In this document: one piece after another, positions 8,710 to 16,957 of the stretch | Layout: each line of letters begins with the position of its first letter | How positions within the stretch are numbered: the stretch's first letter is position 1 | Source of the DNA: Alcaligenes sp. SORT26 | GTDB taxonomy: Bacteria; Pseudomonadota; Gammaproteobacteria; Burkholderiales; Burkholderiaceae_B | Length of the DNA: 64,000 bases | Assembly: GCF_017377875.1 (NCBI RefSeq) | Contig: NZ_CP070975.1 | Coordinates: 3,658,001 to 3,722,000, forward strand | Direction: 5' to 3' | Program-made: the position numbers and the translations under genes | Notes under the pieces: generated by a model | Told to the model about the DNA's origin: nothing | What the model saw: only the letters and a program-made list of their open reading frames with translations | Databases searched by the model: none

Positions 8710-9070
8710 ACGTGATGCTTCCATTAATGCCAAGAACTCCCCCTGCGTGATGGGGGCTGGTGGAGACTGGCCGTCGAAGGGACGGCGGCATTAGTGGCGC
8801 ATTGGACGAATACCTCACGGGAAATGAATCGAAGTCACACTATAAAAGCATTTGGCTGTTGGGGCAAAGGGCTTGGCCCGCTGGTGGGGCAGGGTGTGGG
8901 GTCTGGATCACTACTGCTCTTGGGGAGTTTGATATCACGGACTGAGCGGCGTGGACCTTGATAGAGTCGTTGAGGTAGCCGATCCTGCATAAGTGTTGCT
9001 ACCAAGTAGATCGATGCCGACTAAAATAAGGCTCAGTTTCCGGAAGACCGGACCACCTTGAGGGATAGTC
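8710..9070. other. Gap between divergent ABC-F and DsbA-like genes; no gene seen
   Basis: About 360 bases with no supported coding frame. It should hold the promoters of both divergent genes. No perfect operator, riboswitch or RNA gene was recognised. Short frames here lack a ribosome site and family features. Confidence 0.5.
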
Positions 9071-9712
9071 ATGAACACATTCAATTTACCCGCCCGTTCG
9101 ATTGTGTATGTGCAGGATGTGTATTGCGGTTGGTGCTGGGGTTTTGCCGAACGCATGGTCGAGTTCGAGGCGGCCAACAAACACCGTATTCCCTTTACAG
9201 CCGTTTCGGGTGGCCTGTTCGTGGGCGAACGGGCTGCTCCCATGTCCCGTTACCCCTATATTTCCGAGTCCAACGAGCGTATCGCTCAGATGACAGGGGC
9301 GACATTTGGGGCAGCTTACAAAGCCTTGGCCGAAGAGGGCTCGACGGTCATGGATTCACTGGATGCGGCGACGGCGGTGGCGGTGCTACGTGATCAGGAT
9401 CCCCAACGGGCTATTCATTGGATACACGAATTGCAGCAGGCCTTTTACCTGAATGGGCGCAGTCTGTCTGATCAGGAGGTCTGCCTGGAGATTGCGGCTG
9501 CTAATGGTTTGGATGTGGAGGCCGTACGGCGTCATTTGACCGACGGCTCTGGCAGGGAGCAAGCCTTGGCGGACTTTGCTTTGGCGCGGGCTTTGGGCGT
9601 GCAATCCTACCCGACCTTGCTATTTGTTGATGGCCGAAAAGTGACGCAATTACCGGCTGTCGGCACCCCTCTGGAAACGCTGAATCAGACCTTGGATTCA
9701 TTACTGGCTTGA
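9071..9712 (+). CDS. DsbA-family (FrnE-like) thiol oxidoreductase, cytoplasmic
   Basis: The 213-residue protein has a thioredoxin-like redox motif Cys19-Gly-Trp-Cys22 in YCGWCWGF, a helical insertion in the middle, and a cis-proline segment SYPTLLF near 185. No signal peptide is visible, so it probably acts in the cytoplasm, as FrnE-type DsbA proteins do. Its substrate is unknown. It is a single-gene unit ending at a strong palindromic terminator shared with the convergent estA-like gene. Confidence 0.8.
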   Translation: MNTFNLPARSIVYVQDVYCGWCWGFAERMVEFEAANKHRIPFTAVSGGLFVGERAAPMSRYPYISESNERIAQMTGATFGAAYKALAEEGSTVMDSLDAATAVAVLRDQDPQRAIHWIHELQQAFYLNGRSLSDQEVCLEIAAANGLDVEAVRRHLTDGSGREQALADFALARALGVQSYPTLLFVDGRKVTQLPAVGTPLETLNQTLDSLLA

Positions 9713-9742
9713 TCAGAACTCAGGTACACAAGGCAGATTGAA

Positions 9743-9777
9743 ATTGCGGCATCCGGGCCTGGCCCGGATGCCGCAAT
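9743..9777. terminator. Perfect hairpin between convergent genes (bidirectional terminator)
   Basis: A 17-bp perfect inverted repeat (left arm begins ATTGCGGCATCC, right arm ends GGATGCCGCAAT) has a one-base centre. It lies between the DsbA-like gene and the convergent esterase gene. T-runs on both sides are short, so termination may be only moderately efficient by itself. Confidence 0.75.
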
Positions 9778-9797
9778 AGTTTTGAATACAAGCAGGC

Positions 9798-11597
9798 TTA
9801 GAAGCGGTAAGCCGTATTCAGGTACAAGGCCGTTTGTGCGCTGGTGCCTTTACCCACTTGAGTGCTGACGCCCGCTCCCAGCGTCCAGTTATTGCTGAGC
9901 TGACCTACGGTGCCCAGTTCCAGCAGGCCTGTATCGCGCACGCGCTCCTGGTCTGTAGGCAGGTAGAAGTGGCGGTTGTTGTAGACGCCGTCCTGCAAGC
10001 GCGCACCCAGCAGTGCTGCCGGTTTCTTGAACTCGTGCAGCCACTCTGCGGAGGCGAACACGGACCACTTATTGCTGACAGCAACATTGATCTGGTAGCC
10101 CAGGCTGCTTTGTACGGAGGTCTGGTCCTGGGCATCAAAACCCATGGAGGTCGATAGCCCTTGACCATCTTCTGACAAGGCCTTGATCTTGGATTTCTGC
10201 ATGCTCAAGCTCAACAGTGGACCGTGGGTTACCGCCCCGGCCTGCCAGTCGTAACCAGTGCTGAGTTTGCCGCCGTACTGGCTACCACCTGCTTTGGCCT
10301 GGTGTTCACGCGTGGCGGCGCCCAGACGTAGATGACGGCGGGTTTTGTTATCCAGATCGCTGTAGAAAATCTGGGCGTTGACCCACAGATTTTCGGCTTG
10401 CCAGCGACCGTACAGACCTGCCGACTGACGCTTCTGGCTGTAGGTGCCTTCTTCGTCTGTATCACCATCCAGATTTTCATAAGACAAGTAGGCACCGACC
10501 GTCCAGTCATCCAGACGCTTGTCCAAACCCAGCTTCCAGGCGGCTTGCGTGCCATCCAGACGCGAGTTCGCGCTGCTGCTGTTGCGCGTGATCGCCTCTC
10601 CCTGGAACCAGACGGCCAAATCCCTATCCAGCGACGAGCTGATGGTCTGCAGTCGACGATCAATATGCTGCATCTGCATCTGCCCGGCGGTATTCGCTGC
10701 AGAGGCCAGCATGGCTACCTGACTGGGGGCGCTGACGACGGCGTGGGCATAGTCGGCAATGACGGCATGACCACCTGAAGTAGGATGCACGCCATCAGCA
10801 AACATATAGCTTTCGTCTGCGCCGGGAGCCAGCAGATCGGCGGGCGTACACAGGCGGGAAGACACACTGCCGCAAGCGGCTGTATTGACGTTGGTGAAAC
10901 CGTAGGCTTGCGGGTCAGCAGCCACTTCGTGCAAAAGCGCCGAGACATTCAAGGGAATGATATTGGCGGAGCTGGAACTTAGCTGCTGGTTGAACGCCTG
11001 GTTATAGCTGTCACTGAGCAAGGTGGCGATACCCGCGCTGATCGGCGAGCCGGAGAATTCCGGGGTCATACCCAGGTCGGGGATATTGGGAACCAGAATG
11101 TAGCGTGCGCCCGCTTGCGACAGCGTATTGATCAATGCAGCTTGATTGCCAACGGAGTCCGCCACGATCTGGGACATATTGAACGGATCCTTGACTGCGG
11201 CAAACAAGTCATTTGCGCCACCCCACACGGTGTACAGAGCCTGTCCGTCCAGGCGTCCGTTGTGCATGGCCAGTAACTGAGCTGTCTGCGTAGTCATGGC
11301 GGGCAGGGGCGGGTTGGTGGGGCCGAGAGGGCTGCTAGGGTCCAGACGTTCGTCTACGGCTACGCGTGCTCCACCGACGGCGTAGTTGCTGCCGCCCTGG
11401 CTGCTTGGGGTCGCATCGGTTCCCAATTTCTGGGCCAGTACCTGGGACCAGACCTGACCAGGGTTGGTGGTAAAGCGCGAGCCAAATTGACCACTGTCAG
11501 TCAGGCTGTCGCCGATGAAGTAGGTATTGGAAAAGGCTTGGGCCTGTGTTCCAGCATGCAAAGCCATCAAGGCCAAGGCAAGGCAAGTTTTTTTCAT
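9798..11597 (-). CDS. GDSL esterase/lipase autotransporter (EstA-like)
   Basis: A 599-residue type V secreted esterase. It has a signal peptide (MKKTCLALALMALHAGTQAQA) and a GDSL passenger domain with FIGDSLTDSG (nucleophile Ser31), GGANDLF (Asn129) and DGVHPT (Asp268, His271). A C-terminal beta-barrel of about 270 residues ends in LYLNTAYRF, with the terminal Phe used by the BAM complex. Family members such as Pseudomonas EstA stay anchored in the outer membrane and hydrolyse short-chain esters or lipids. A Gln/Met-rich helix region near 300-330 would thread the barrel. Monocistronic, with a palindromic terminator. Confidence 0.93.
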   Translation of the reverse strand: MKKTCLALALMALHAGTQAQAFSNTYFIGDSLTDSGQFGSRFTTNPGQVWSQVLAQKLGTDATPSSQGGSNYAVGGARVAVDERLDPSSPLGPTNPPLPAMTTQTAQLLAMHNGRLDGQALYTVWGGANDLFAAVKDPFNMSQIVADSVGNQAALINTLSQAGARYILVPNIPDLGMTPEFSGSPISAGIATLLSDSYNQAFNQQLSSSSANIIPLNVSALLHEVAADPQAYGFTNVNTAACGSVSSRLCTPADLLAPGADESYMFADGVHPTSGGHAVIADYAHAVVSAPSQVAMLASAANTAGQMQMQHIDRRLQTISSSLDRDLAVWFQGEAITRNSSSANSRLDGTQAAWKLGLDKRLDDWTVGAYLSYENLDGDTDEEGTYSQKRQSAGLYGRWQAENLWVNAQIFYSDLDNKTRRHLRLGAATREHQAKAGGSQYGGKLSTGYDWQAGAVTHGPLLSLSMQKSKIKALSEDGQGLSTSMGFDAQDQTSVQSSLGYQINVAVSNKWSVFASAEWLHEFKKPAALLGARLQDGVYNNRHFYLPTDQERVRDTGLLELGTVGQLSNNWTLGAGVSTQVGKGTSAQTALYLNTAYRF

Positions 11598-11805
11598 GGA
11601 TCAGCCATTAAAAAGAGTTCCCGAGTAGCAAGTCCTGAACAGTCCTTTGCTCTTTGTGTCGTGGCCTTCAGCCCTGAATAGCGACTCGGATGAAACTGGT
11701 GGATGAAAAGATCATCGGATCACTGGCCATCATAGTAAGGGGGCGTTTATTCCTGACACAGCCGGGCACACTGTTTCACTGGCAAGATAAACGCTAGCGG
11801 AGAGC

Positions 11806-11838
11806 AATAAAAAAACGCCATGCAAAAGCATGGCGTTT
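11806..11838 (-). terminator. Rho-independent terminator of cynT
   Basis: Arms AAACGCCATGC (11813-11823) and GCATGGCGTTT (11828-11838) enclose an AAAA loop. On the minus strand the stem is followed by a T-run from the A-tract at 11809-11815. It serves the leftward carbonic anhydrase gene. Confidence 0.88.
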
Positions 11839-11859
11839 CTGGTTTGGTTCCGGGTGGGT

Positions 11860-12510
11860 TTAGCCGCGTACCAACGGCGCTACACACACATTCGGATTAT
11901 CCGCCAGGGGCACAAATTTCATGCTGCCACCGTCATAGGCGTCGATGGTGCCCGACTCAATGTCATAGACCCAGCCGTGCAAGGTCAGGCGGCCTTCGGA
12001 CATGGCCAGACGCACCGAGGGGTGTGTCTGGATATTGGCCAATTGGGCCACGACGTTTTCACGCACCATGGAGGAAATGCGATCTTGCTCGCTGGCGTGG
12101 GTACGGGCTTCATTGACCAGGCGGGCCGAGTCGGCGTAGCGCAGCCAGTGATCCACGGCAGGCATGTGATCCAGGCACTGACAGGTGGCGATGGCGGTCA
12201 TGGCACCGCAATCGGAGTGACCACAGATCACGATGTCAGACACACGCAGGGCGGAGACGGCGTACTCGACCGAGGCCGTCACACCACCGGGTTCCGGGCC
12301 ATAAGAAGGCACGATATTGCCAGCGTTACGAATCACGAACAGGTCGCCGGGTTCACGTTGTGTCACCAGCTCGGGAACCAGACGGCTATCGGAGCAAGAG
12401 ATAAACAAAGCGCGGGGGTTTTGTTGTGTGGCCAGATTTTTGAAGAGCTTGGCGCGCTTGGGATAGGCTTCCCGTTGGAATTTCAGGAAACCGTCGATAA
12501 TGTCTTTCAT
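11860..12510 (-). CDS. cynT: Beta-carbonic anhydrase, CynT type
   Basis: Converts CO2 and bicarbonate. In E. coli CynT supplies bicarbonate to cyanase. The 216-residue protein starts [19 protein letters not shown] and carries the zinc ligands Cys39 and Asp41 (CSDSR) and His98/Cys101 (GHSDCGA), at the same numbers I recall for E. coli CynT. The long segment [16 protein letters not shown] also matches closely. The ATG at 12510 is chosen because it gives exactly the CynT N-terminus; the frame continues upstream without family similarity. A cynR homologue is divergent, but no cyanase gene (cynS) is found in the window. Confidence 0.92.
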   Translation of the reverse strand: MKDIIDGFLKFQREAYPKRAKLFKNLATQQNPRALFISCSDSRLVPELVTQREPGDLFVIRNAGNIVPSYGPEPGGVTASVEYAVSALRVSDIVICGHSDCGAMTAIATCQCLDHMPAVDHWLRYADSARLVNEARTHASEQDRISSMVRENVVAQLANIQTHPSVRLAMSEGRLTLHGWVYDIESGTIDAYDGGSMKFVPLADNPNVCVAPLVRG

Positions 12511-12618
12511 CCTTGTCCTTGTTATTCGGCTTGAACAGAAGATTACCCTTTCAAGGTCATAAGGTAAAATACCGATTTCTGATGCTTTCCATTGGGTTTG
12601 CTTATACAAAGGCCCCTT
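12511..12618. promoter_or_regulatory. cynT-cynR divergent control region
   Basis: This 108-base gap between divergent cynT and cynR contains an imperfect inverted repeat TACCCTT...AAGGTA around 12543-12566. That is a reasonable place for CynR to bind, since LysR regulators usually bind between themselves and their divergent target. No footprint-grade match can be claimed. Confidence 0.35.
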
Positions 12619-13506
12619 ATGCTTTTGCGCCATCTTAATTACTTTCTGGCGGTTGCCCAGTATCAAAGTTTTACCCGTGCAGCACGTGCCTTGCATGTGT
12701 CACAGCCCGCTCTGTCGCAACAGGTGCGGCAGTTGGAAGAACACTTGGGGGCGCAACTGTTTGACCGTACTGGGCGACTGGTGCGTCTGACGGATGCGGG
12801 CGAGGTGTATTTGCGTTATGCCCGTCAGGCCTTGCAGGACCTGGAGGAAGGGCGGCGGGCGCTGCACGATGTTAGCGATCTGAGCCGAGGCTCTTTGCGG
12901 GTGGCTGTGGCGCCTACCTTTACGTCTTACCTGATCGGTCCTTTGGTAGAGGCTTTCTATCGGCGTTATCCCAATGTGCGGCTGGTGGTGCAGGAAATGC
13001 TGCAGGAGCGCGTGGAAACGCAACTGGTTGAAGACGAGCTGGATATTGGTATTGCTTTTGAGAAGCCGACGTCGGCCGCGGTGGAGTTTCAGCCTTTATT
13101 GGTAGAGACGCTGGCTTTGGTGATGAGCCGGACACACCCTTTGGCAGAGCGGCGCAGCATTGATAGAGACACCTTGATGCGTGAGTCCCTGGTGTTGCTG
13201 ACACCGGAATTTGCCACGCGTGGGCAGATTGAACGCCATTGCCGCCAGCATGATCTGGACTTGAAAGTATCGATGGAATCGAACTCGCTCAATGCCGTGA
13301 TTGAGGTGGTGCGGCGCACGGGTTTGGCGACCTTGTTGCCTGCCGCGATTGCCAGTAATAGTGAGTATCTGGTGGCGGTTAGTCTGGACCCGGCACCGCC
13401 GCAACGGCGGGCCATTCTGATGCAGCGCAAGGGCGCCTATCAATCTGCAGCGATGCGCGCTTTTATTGAGCTGGCGCTGAAATACGGCGCGGCATCGACG
13501 TTTTGA
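12619..13506 (+). CDS. cynR: LysR-family regulator, CynR-like
   Basis: The 295-residue protein begins [20 protein letters not shown] with the LysR winged HTH ([20 protein letters not shown]). An effector domain follows, containing [19 protein letters not shown] and [17 protein letters not shown], both very close to E. coli CynR. CynR activates the cyn genes in response to cyanate. ATG 12619 is preferred to an upstream alternative at 12592 because it matches the family N-terminus. It is divergent from cynT, as in E. coli, though cyanase itself is not adjacent. The effector may be cyanate or another anion. Confidence 0.85.
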   Translation: MLLRHLNYFLAVAQYQSFTRAARALHVSQPALSQQVRQLEEHLGAQLFDRTGRLVRLTDAGEVYLRYARQALQDLEEGRRALHDVSDLSRGSLRVAVAPTFTSYLIGPLVEAFYRRYPNVRLVVQEMLQERVETQLVEDELDIGIAFEKPTSAAVEFQPLLVETLALVMSRTHPLAERRSIDRDTLMRESLVLLTPEFATRGQIERHCRQHDLDLKVSMESNSLNAVIEVVRRTGLATLLPAAIASNSEYLVAVSLDPAPPQRRAILMQRKGAYQSAAMRAFIELALKYGAASTF

Positions 13507-13551
13507 TTTTTGGGTCCTGCAGAGCGATTTTTACGCTCTGCACCCGCTACT

Positions 13552-14088
13552 TTATAGAGTCACCACCACACTCTGTTCCAGAGGACGCAGCTCGCTTTCC
13601 ACAGCGGGTTTGCCCTCGTTCAAATGGGCGACCAGATCTACCGTGGTAGAGATGCGCGTCAACATCAAACAGGCTACTTCACCCCCGGCAACACGGCTGC
13701 TGTGCCAGCAACCGGGACGCATGCACACGCCTTGCCCTTGAGGGAGGCGGAAAGCTTTCAGTGTGGACAGGTCCGGGCCGCCTTCGGCTTTGCTCTCGGC
13801 CACGATATGGATCACTTCACCTGTCAGCGGGATCAGGGCCTGTTGCGTCAGCAGATGGTTTTCCAGAGCGGTGATGTTCGGGTCCTGAATCCGGTAATTC
13901 ACCCATAACACTTCGGTCTGACCGCTTGGGCCTGTGTCAAACGCATGTTCGTGCCAGAAGTCAGTGGCGGCATTGCTGAAGGCAGCCGTCGCAGGCGCAG
14001 TGGCCAAACCTTTACCCAACATCCAGCCATAAGGTGCAAAGGCCTCGGGGCTAAGGGGCTGGGGAGTCAGGGTGATAGGGGTGTTCAT
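13552..14088 (-). CDS. Ureidoglycolate lyase-family protein (AllA-like)
   Basis: A 178-residue cupin-fold protein of the ureidoglycolate lyase/hydrolase family, which releases urea from ureidoglycolate to give glyoxylate in purine and allantoin breakdown. Visible family features are the N-terminal PLSPEAFAPYGWML and the core MRPGCWHSSRVAG, with His in the active-site strand. No other allantoin genes are adjacent, so the physiological role is inferred from family only. It is divergent from the ccm operon. Confidence 0.75.
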   Translation of the reverse strand: MNTPITLTPQPLSPEAFAPYGWMLGKGLATAPATAAFSNAATDFWHEHAFDTGPSGQTEVLWVNYRIQDPNITALENHLLTQQALIPLTGEVIHIVAESKAEGGPDLSTLKAFRLPQGQGVCMRPGCWHSSRVAGGEVACLMLTRISTTVDLVAHLNEGKPAVESELRPLEQSVVVTL

Positions 14089-14237
14089 GATTTATTGCTC
14101 AAAGAAAGTACTAAGGCAGCATCTTATCAAGAATGCAGCCCCGAACCCGGATTGGCCTAGATCAATAAGCTGGAGTTTCTCGTGGGCTTTGCGGAACTAA
14201 GTCAGGCATCCCCTGTCTTGAAAGAGGCTCGTCATTA

Positions 14238-14278
14238 CTTAGCGAGCTAAGCAAGCCGCCTTTTTTCATGGGCGGCTT
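14238..14278. promoter_or_regulatory. Two adjacent inverted repeats upstream of ccmA
   Basis: A perfect palindrome (CTTAGC-GA-GCTAAG, 14238-14251) is followed at once by a hairpin with arms AAGCCGCC (14253-14260) and GGCGGCTT (14271-14278) around a loop starting TTTTTT. They lie about 35 to 70 bases upstream of the ccmA GTG, between divergent promoters. The first could be an operator, the second an RNA leader hairpin. Function is not established. Confidence 0.4.
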
Positions 14279-14310
14279 CGCTCTGTTTGCTTTCTTGATA
14301 AGGGGGTTCT

Positions 14311-14931
14311 GTGCTTCAAGCTGTTTCGCTGACCTGTAGACGGGGCCAGCGTCGTGTGTTCTCCGAGCTGAGCCTACGGCTTGATGCTGGCCAATGTTGT
14401 TTGGTCAGTGGGCCCAATGGCAGCGGCAAAACCAGCTTGCTGCGTATCCTGGCCAATATCGCCCAGGCGGATGAAGGCCAGCTTATCTGGCGTGACCAGC
14501 CCGTGCAACGTAACGATAGCGACTACCGACGACAGCTTGTGTATGGCGGTCATGCGGCGGGGCTGAATGGCAGTTTGTCAGTACAAGAAAACCTGGACAG
14601 CTTGCTCTTGCAGGATCGTGTCCCGCTGGAACAGGACGCCTGTGATCAGGCGCTACGGGCAGGCGGTTTGCTGGCATACCGTCGTGTTCCTGTGCGGCAG
14701 TTATCCGCTGGACAGCGCCGTCGCGTGTTTCTGGTGCGCTTGTCTCTAAGCAATCGCCCTTTGTGGATTCTGGATGAACAGTTAACCGCGCTCGATAGTG
14801 CCGGTCAGAAGTTTCTAGGCGAGCTGATCGCACAGCATTTGCAAAAGCAGGGCGCCGTTATTTTGACCAGTCACCAGACTTTGCCGTGGGATCTGGATGT
14901 GCAGCACCTGGATCTGGGGCAAGCATGTTGA
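14311..14931 (+). CDS. ccmA: Cytochrome c maturation ATPase CcmA
   Basis: CcmA is the ATPase of the CcmABCD complex that releases holo-CcmE, the haem chaperone of System I cytochrome c biogenesis. The 206-residue protein has Walker A GPNGSGKTS (34-42), signature LSAGQRRRVFLVRL and a Walker B segment LWILDEQLTALD; the usual DEP is DEQ here. The start is GTG at 14311. It overlaps ccmB by 7 bases, opening a tightly packed ten-gene operon. Confidence 0.93.
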   Translation: MLQAVSLTCRRGQRRVFSELSLRLDAGQCCLVSGPNGSGKTSLLRILANIAQADEGQLIWRDQPVQRNDSDYRRQLVYGGHAAGLNGSLSVQENLDSLLLQDRVPLEQDACDQALRAGGLLAYRRVPVRQLSAGQRRRVFLVRLSLSNRPLWILDEQLTALDSAGQKFLGELIAQHLQKQGAVILTSHQTLPWDLDVQHLDLGQAC

Positions 14932-15593
14932 GTCTCTTTGCCGCCTTGATGAAACGCGAGTGGCGCTTGGCGATGCGTCGCCCCGGTGATGTTCTGATTC
15001 CTCTGGTTTTCTTTCTGGTGGTGTGCAGCCTGTTCCCTTTGGGCGTCGGAGCCGATGCGGCCCTCTTGTCCAAGATGGCTCCTGGCGTGCTGTGGGTGTC
15101 GGCCTTGCTGGCTACCATGCTGTCGCTAAGCCGTTTGTTTGAACAGGACGAACAGGACGGTGCGCTGGAACAGGTTCTGTTTTCCCATCTGCCACTTAGC
15201 CTTTGGGTCTTGGGCAAAGTGCTGGCGCATACCTTTTTAACCGGCGTGCCTTTGCTTTTGCTGGCTCCGATTCTGGGGCTGCAATTCAGTTTGCCCATGT
15301 CCAGCCTGGGCGTGCTGATGCTGTCTTTAGCGCTGGGGCTGCCTGTTCTGACCTTGCTGGGTGCGATTGGTGCCGCGTTGGTGCTGGGCCTGCGCTCGGC
15401 AGGTGTGCTATTGGCTTTATTGATTTTGCCCTTTTACGTGCCCGTGCTGGTCTTCGGGGCGGGGGCGGTGCAAGCGGTTCAGGCCGGATTGGGTGCGCAA
15501 GCGCATCTGTCCGTTCTGGCCGCTTTTTTACTGTTGGCTTTGTTCTTTGCGCCACCTGCTACGGCAGCGGCGTTGCGCCTTGCTCTTGAGTAA
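14925..15593 (+). CDS. ccmB: Haem exporter membrane protein CcmB
   Basis: The 222-residue product is the membrane partner of CcmA. It starts MLSLFAALMKREWRLAMRRPGD, a typical CcmB opening in which a cytoplasmic helix with basic residues precedes the first membrane segment. About six hydrophobic segments follow, with SLSRLFEQDEQDGALEQ in the first large loop as in the family. The ATG at 14925 overlaps the ccmA stop and is preferred to a start 39 bases upstream inside ccmA. Confidence 0.92.
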   Translation: MLSLFAALMKREWRLAMRRPGDVLIPLVFFLVVCSLFPLGVGADAALLSKMAPGVLWVSALLATMLSLSRLFEQDEQDGALEQVLFSHLPLSLWVLGKVLAHTFLTGVPLLLLAPILGLQFSLPMSSLGVLMLSLALGLPVLTLLGAIGAALVLGLRSAGVLLALLILPFYVPVLVFGAGAVQAVQAGLGAQAHLSVLAAFLLLALFFAPPATAAALRLALE

Positions 15594-15598
15594 ATTCC

Positions 15599-16330
15599 AT
15601 GAACTTTTTGTATCGCTACGCCGCTCCTCAAAACTTCTATGTCCTGGCCGGTCGCATCGTGCCTTGGGTTGCCACCCTGGCATTTCTGCTGTTTCTTGTG
15701 GGTGCTTATGTAGGCTTTTTTCTGGCCCCCACTGATGCCCAGCAAGGCGAAGGCTATCGCATCATTTTCCTGCACGTTCCTGTGTCCTGGATGTCCATGC
15801 TGATCTATCTGGCGATGGGCTTCTGGTCCTTGCTCAGTCTGGTGTTCAACAGCCGCACTGCTGCCATGATGGCCGCCGCCCTGGCTCCTACTGGCGCGAT
15901 CTGTACGGTGCTGTCGCTGGTCACCGGAGCCCTGTGGGGCAAGCCCATGTGGGGGGCCTGGTGGGTCTGGGATGCCCGACTGACTTCCGAATTGTTGCTG
16001 CTGTTTTTGTACATGGGTTTCATGGGCTTGCGGGGCGCGATTGATGACCCGCGCCGCGCGGATAAAGCCGCATCCATCCTGGCCCTGGTCGGGGTGGTGA
16101 ATGTGCCCGTTATCTATTTCTCGGTGCAGTGGTGGAACACCTTGCATCAGGGGGCTTCGGTATCGCTGACCAGCTCGCCGTCCATGGCCACCGTCATGTT
16201 GACGGGCATGTTGCTGATGAGTCTGGCCATGTGGTGCTACAGCATTGCCATCGCACTGTATCGGGTGCGCAATTTGATTCTTGAACGTGAGGCGCATACC
16301 GCCTGGGTTCGCAACTTGACGGAGGGCTGA
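15599..16330 (+). CDS. ccmC: Haem handling protein CcmC
   Basis: CcmC loads haem onto CcmE at the periplasmic face of the inner membrane. The 243-residue protein has six predicted membrane segments and the tryptophan-rich WWD signature (WGAWWVWDARLTSEL). Flanking periplasmic histidines (HVPVSW, near 60, and WWNTLHQG) match the two haem ligands of the family. It lies 5 bases after ccmB and overlaps ccmD. Confidence 0.94.
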   Translation: MNFLYRYAAPQNFYVLAGRIVPWVATLAFLLFLVGAYVGFFLAPTDAQQGEGYRIIFLHVPVSWMSMLIYLAMGFWSLLSLVFNSRTAAMMAAALAPTGAICTVLSLVTGALWGKPMWGAWWVWDARLTSELLLLFLYMGFMGLRGAIDDPRRADKAASILALVGVVNVPVIYFSVQWWNTLHQGASVSLTSSPSMATVMLTGMLLMSLAMWCYSIAIALYRVRNLILEREAHTAWVRNLTEG

Positions 16331-16515
16331 TGATGCATTGGTCGAGTGTGGGCGATTTTTTCGCTATGGGCGGCTATGCCGTGTATGTGTGGGGCTCGGT
16401 GCTGGCCTGTACCGTGTTGATGCTGGGCGAAGTGCTCAGCGTCCGGGCAGGGCGGGCAAGGGCCTGGCAGCGGGTGCGTGATGAGCGTGCTTTGGGAGAA
16501 AGCCGTCATGACTAA
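16330..16515 (+). CDS. ccmD: Haem exporter subunit CcmD
   Basis: A 61-residue protein with one membrane segment ([20 protein letters not shown]) and a basic C-terminal tail ([15 protein letters not shown]). It has the size and topology of CcmD, which ties CcmE to the CcmABC complex. The exact start could be ATG 16330 or ATG 16333. It overlaps ccmC by one base and ccmE by 8 bases. Confidence 0.85.
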   Translation: MMHWSSVGDFFAMGGYAVYVWGSVLACTVLMLGEVLSVRAGRARAWQRVRDERALGESRHD

Positions 16516-16957
16516 GCGACAGAATCGTCTGGCCCTGATTCTGGGCGCTTTGGTGGTGCTGGGTGCAGCGACCGCCCTGATCCTGAATGCTTTTCAAAGC
16601 AGCCTGGTGTTCTTTTTCACCCCTACCGAAGTCAGTCAGGGGCAAAGCCCCGAGAACCGAACCTTCCGAGTTGGCGGCATTGTGCAGATGGACAGCATCC
16701 GCCGTGGCGGTGATCAAGGTATGGCCGTGAACTTTGTGGTGACGGACGGTGCCGCGCAAGTGCCCGTTAGCTACACCGGTATTTTGCCGGACCTGTTCCA
16801 AGAGGGGAAAGGGGTGGTTGCCCAGGGCCGTTTGAATGAAAAAGGTCATTTTGTGGCTGAAGAAGTGCTGGCCAAGCACGATGAAAATTACATGCCGCCC
16901 GAGGCCATGCACGCCATGGAGCAGGCCGAGCGCGCGAAACAAGGAGCCCAGCCATGA
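16508..16957 (+). CDS. ccmE: Haem chaperone CcmE
   Basis: CcmE carries haem through the periplasm bound covalently to a histidine. The 149-residue protein has an N-terminal membrane anchor (about 8-28), an OB-fold domain, and the haem attachment motif [12 protein letters not shown] with His124 and Tyr128. ATG 16508 ([10 protein letters not shown]) is preferred to an in-frame upstream start inside ccmD because it matches the family. It overlaps ccmF by 4 bases. Confidence 0.94.
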   Translation: MTKRQNRLALILGALVVLGAATALILNAFQSSLVFFFTPTEVSQGQSPENRTFRVGGIVQMDSIRRGGDQGMAVNFVVTDGAAQVPVSYTGILPDLFQEGKGVVAQGRLNEKGHFVAEEVLAKHDENYMPPEAMHAMEQAERAKQGAQP

